A stretch of DNA of 64,000 bases from Grifola frondosa (Eukaryota; Basidiomycota; Agaricomycetes; Polyporales; Grifolaceae): positions 434,001-498,000 of the forward strand of contig LUGG01000032.1 in the NCBI GenBank assembly GCA_001683735.1, written 5' to 3'. Shown in pieces: positions 60,901-64,000 of this stretch. Position 1 is the stretch's first letter. Each line of letters begins with the position of its first letter. Both the position numbers and the translations under genes were made by a program. The notes beneath the pieces were generated by a model. That model was not told where the DNA came from. It was given only the letters and a program-made list of their open reading frames with translations, and ran no database searches.

Positions 60901-63900
60901 GTGACGGAAGAAGAGACACGTGGCTTGGCACGTGACTTGAGACTTGGAGCGAGGTTCAGTGATCGTCGAGTAACCGATAGCGTCGTACGAGTGAAGCATT
61001 GACGTCATGAAGGTGAGAGACTCGAGTAGGTAAGTCAGCGTGACAGAATAGTTTGAGGAAGTCAAGAAACGGTTAAACGTGGCACTTGTTGGAAGAGAAG
61101 TGTGACACGTGTGGAAAGGTTACACTGGGAGCGAATAGTCAGAAGTGACGTGACAGTCAACTTGGTCAGGTAAGCAAATGGAAACAAGTATGTGCGTCAG
61201 CAGACTTGTGACGGAAGAAGAGACACGTGGCTTGGCACGTGACTTGAGACTTGGAGCGAGGTTCAGTGATCGTCGAGTAACCGATAGCGTCGTACGAGTG
61301 AAGCATTGACGTCATGAAGGTGAGAGACTCGAGTAGGTAAGTCAGCGTGACAGAATAGTTTGAGGAAGTCAAGAAACGGTTAAACGTGGCACTTGTTGGA
61401 AGAGAAGTGTGACACGTGTGGAAAGGTTACACTGGGAGCGAATAGTCAGAAGTGACGTGACAGTCAACTTGGTCAGGTAAGCAAATGGAAACAAGTATGT
61501 GCGTCAGCAGACTTGTGACGGAAGAAGAGACACGTGGCTTGGCACGTGACTTGAGACTTGGAGCGAGGTTCAGTGATCGTCGAGTAACCGATAGCGTCGT
61601 ACGAGTGAAGCATTGACGTCATGAAGGTGAGAGACTCGAGTAGGTAAGTCAGCGTGACAGAATAGTTTGAGGAAGTCAAGAAACGGTTAAACGTGGCACT
61701 TGTTGGAAGAGAAGTGTGACACGTGTGGAAAGGTTACACTGGGAGCGAATAGTCAGAAGTGACGTGACAGTCAACTTGGTCAGGTAAGCAAATGGAAACA
61801 AGTATGTGCGTCAGCAGACTTGTGACGGAAGAAGAGACACGTGGCTTGGCACGTGACTTGAGACTTGGAGCGAGGTTCAGTGATCGTCGAGTAACCGATA
61901 GCGTCGTACGAGTGAAGCATTGACGTCATGAAGGTGAGAGACTCGAGTAGGTAAGTCAGCGTGACAGAATAGTTTGAGGAAGTCAAGAAACGGTTAAACG
62001 TGGCACTTGTTGGAAGAGAAGTGTGACACGTGTGGAAAGGTTACACTGGGAGCGAATAGTCAGAAGTGACGTGACAGTCAACTTGGTCAGGTAAGCAAAT
62101 GGAAACAAGTATGTGCGTCAGCAGACTTGTGACGGAAGAAGAGACACGTGGCTTGGCACGTGACTTGAGACTTGGAGCGAGGTTCAGTGATCGTCGAGTA
62201 ACCGATAGCGTCGTACGAGTGAAGCATTGACGTCATGAAGGTGAGAGACTCGAGTAGGTAAGTCAGCGTGACAGAATAGTTTGAGGAAGTCAAGAAACGG
62301 TTAAACGTGGCACTTGTTGGAAGAGAAGTGTGACACGTGTGGAAAGGTTACACTGGGAGCGAATAGTCAGAAGTGACGTGACAGTCAACTTGGTCAGGTA
62401 AGCAAATGGAAACAAGTATGTGCGTCAGCAGACTTGTGACGGAAGAAGAGACACGTGGCTTGGCACGTGACTTGAGACTTGGACGAGGTTCAGTGATCGT
62501 CGAGTAACCGATAGCGTCGTACGAGTGAAGCATTGACGTCATGAAGGTGAGAGACTCGAGTAGGTAAGTCAGCGTGACAGAATAGTTTGAGGAAGTCAAG
62601 AAACGGTTAAACGTGGCACTTGTTGGAAGAGAAGTGTGACACGTGTGGAAAGGTTACACTGGGAGCGAATAGTCAGAAGTGACGTGACAGTCAACTTGGT
62701 CAGGTAAGCAAATGGAAACAAGTATGTGCGTCAGCAGACTTGTGACGGAAGAAGAGACACGTGGCTTGGCACGTGACTTGAGACTTGGAGCGAGGTTCAG
62801 TGATCGTCGAGTAACCGATAGCGTCGTACGAGTGAAGCATTGACGTCATGAAGGTGAGAGACTCGAGTAGGTAAGTCAGCGTGACAGAATAGTTTGAGGA
62901 AGTCAAGAAACGGTTAAACGTGGCACTTGTTGGAAGAGAAGTGTGACACGTGTGGAAAGGTTACACTGGGAGCGAATAGTCAGAAGTGACGTGACAGTCA
63001 ACTTGGTCAGGTAAGCAAATGGAAACAAGTATGTGCGTCAGCAGACTTGTGACGGAAGAAGAGACACGTGGCTTGGCACGTGACTTGAGACTTGGAGCGA
63101 GGTTCAGTGATCGTCGAGTAACCGATAGCGTCGTACGAGTGAAGCATTGACGTCATGAAGGTGAGAGACTCGAGTAGGTAAGTCAGCGTGACAGAATAGT
63201 TTGAGGAAGTCAAGAAACGGTTAAACGTGGCACTTGTTGGAAGAGAAGTGTGACACGTGTGGAAAGGTTACACTGGGAGCGAATAGTCAGAAGTGACGTG
63301 ACAGTCAACTTGGTCAGGTAAGCAAATGGAAACAAGTATGTGCGTCAGCAGACTTGTGACGGAAGAAGAGACACGTGGCTTGGCACGTGACTTGAGACTT
63401 GGAGCGAGGTTCAGTGATCGTCGAGTAACCGATAGCGTCGTACGAGTGAAGCATTGACGTCATGAAGGTGAGAGACTCGAGTAGGTAAGTCAGCGTGACA
63501 GAATAGTTTGAGGAAGTCAAGAAACGGTTAAACGTGGCACTTGTTGGAAGAGAAGTGTGACACGTGTGGAAAGGTTACACTGGGAGCGAATAGTCAGAAG
63601 TGACGTGACAGTCAACTTGGTCAGGTAAGCAAATGGAAACAAGTATGTGCGTCAGCAGACTTGTGACGGAAGAAGAGACACGTGGCTTGGCACGTGACTT
63701 GAGACTTGGAGCGAGGTTCAGTGATCGTCGAGTAACCGATAGCGTCGTACGAGTGAAGCATTGACGTCATGAAGGTGAGAGACTCGAGTAGGTAAGTCAG
63801 CGTGACAGAATAGTTTGAGGAAGTCAAGAAACGGTTAAACGTGGCACTTGTTGGAAGAGAAGTGTGACACGTGTGGAAAGGTTACACTGGGAGCGAATAG

Positions 63901-64000
63901 TCAGAAGTGACGTGACAGTCAACTTGGTCAGGTAAGCAAATGGAAACAAGTATGTGCGTCAGCAGACTTGTGACGGAAGAAGAGACACGTGGCTTGGCAC
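54921..64000. repeat. 307-bp tandem satellite array, about 29.6 copies, open at window end
   Basis: The unit starts TAGTTTGAGGAAGTCAAG. The anchor TCAGGTAAGCAAATGG recurs at 55038, 55345, 55652, 55959, 56267, 56573, 56877, 57181 and so on to 63928 (30 occurrences). Spacing is 307 in most steps and 304-308 in the rest. I see almost no substitutions. The length variants are small indels, mostly loss of one G (CACTGGGAGCG to CACTGGAGCG). The array begins sharply 423 bp after the LEU5 stop. Each unit has a 68-codon minus-strand frame, but 307 is not a multiple of 3 and no gene signal accompanies it. The array is probably a heterochromatic or subtelomeric satellite; its role is unknown. Confidence 0.97.

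Noticed and set aside
55038..63827. Repeated 68-codon minus-strand frame in every satellite unit as a multicopy gene
   Set aside because: Its regularity only reflects repetition of one unit. The unit length is not a multiple of three, there is no promoter or splice signal specific to it, and the protein resembles nothing I know.
54921..64000. CRISPR array
   Set aside because: Units are identical along their full 307 bp with no variable spacers, and the genome is fungal.

Overview
The window is nuclear DNA of a filamentous basidiomycete, most likely a wood-decaying Agaricomycete. Genes are cut by many short introns (about 40-60 nt, GT..AG, CTAAC/CTGAC-like branch sites). There is a class II fungal peroxidase of the manganese-peroxidase type, a GPI-anchored glycoprotein of the basidiomycete 'macrofage activating glycoprotein' kind, a meiotic HOP2 gene and a C2-domain phosphatidylserine decarboxylase. 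No prokaryotic features, rRNA or tRNA genes were recognised.

Layout. (1) 1-2.7 kb: gene-poor, with one small TIR element. (2) 2.75-11.93 kb and 31.80-40.40 kb are two arms of a very large inverted duplication. In mirror order each arm carries a truncated cullin gene, an unrecognised small gene, a manganese peroxidase gene, a small cysteine-containing gene and the 5' end of a flavin monooxygenase gene. Only the left arm runs on into a complete monooxygenase; the right copy stops at the breakpoint and has a nonsense codon. (3) 12-31.8 kb is the spacer. It holds the rest of the monooxygenase, one intact-looking GNAT acetyltransferase gene, and six copies of a gene module: three on + (A, B, C) and three on - (F, D, E). 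Each module has a TATA box 90-115 nt before the start codon, a leader peptide containing S-A-D-Y-L-C-A, and a shared 3' motif. Two encode recognisable HMG-box segments, and most look decayed. (4) 41.3-54.5 kb is an ordinary gene-dense segment: a short-chain dehydrogenase, an unrecognised membrane protein, PSD2, a GPI-anchored glycoprotein, then HOP2 and the coenzyme-A carrier LEU5 head to head. (5) From 54.92 kb to the end is a nearly homogeneous tandem satellite with a 307-bp unit, about 29.6 copies, continuing beyond the window.

Relations. The peroxidase, monooxygenase and small-gene set was duplicated as a block; both peroxidase copies keep the same promoter repeats and TATA box. The SADYLCA/HMG modules appear to be co-expressed paralogues or their relics. 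Several otherwise well-conserved genes carry single-base losses, mostly beside G/C runs, so part of the apparent decay may be consensus error rather than biology. All family assignments come from reading the translations by eye; no searches were run.
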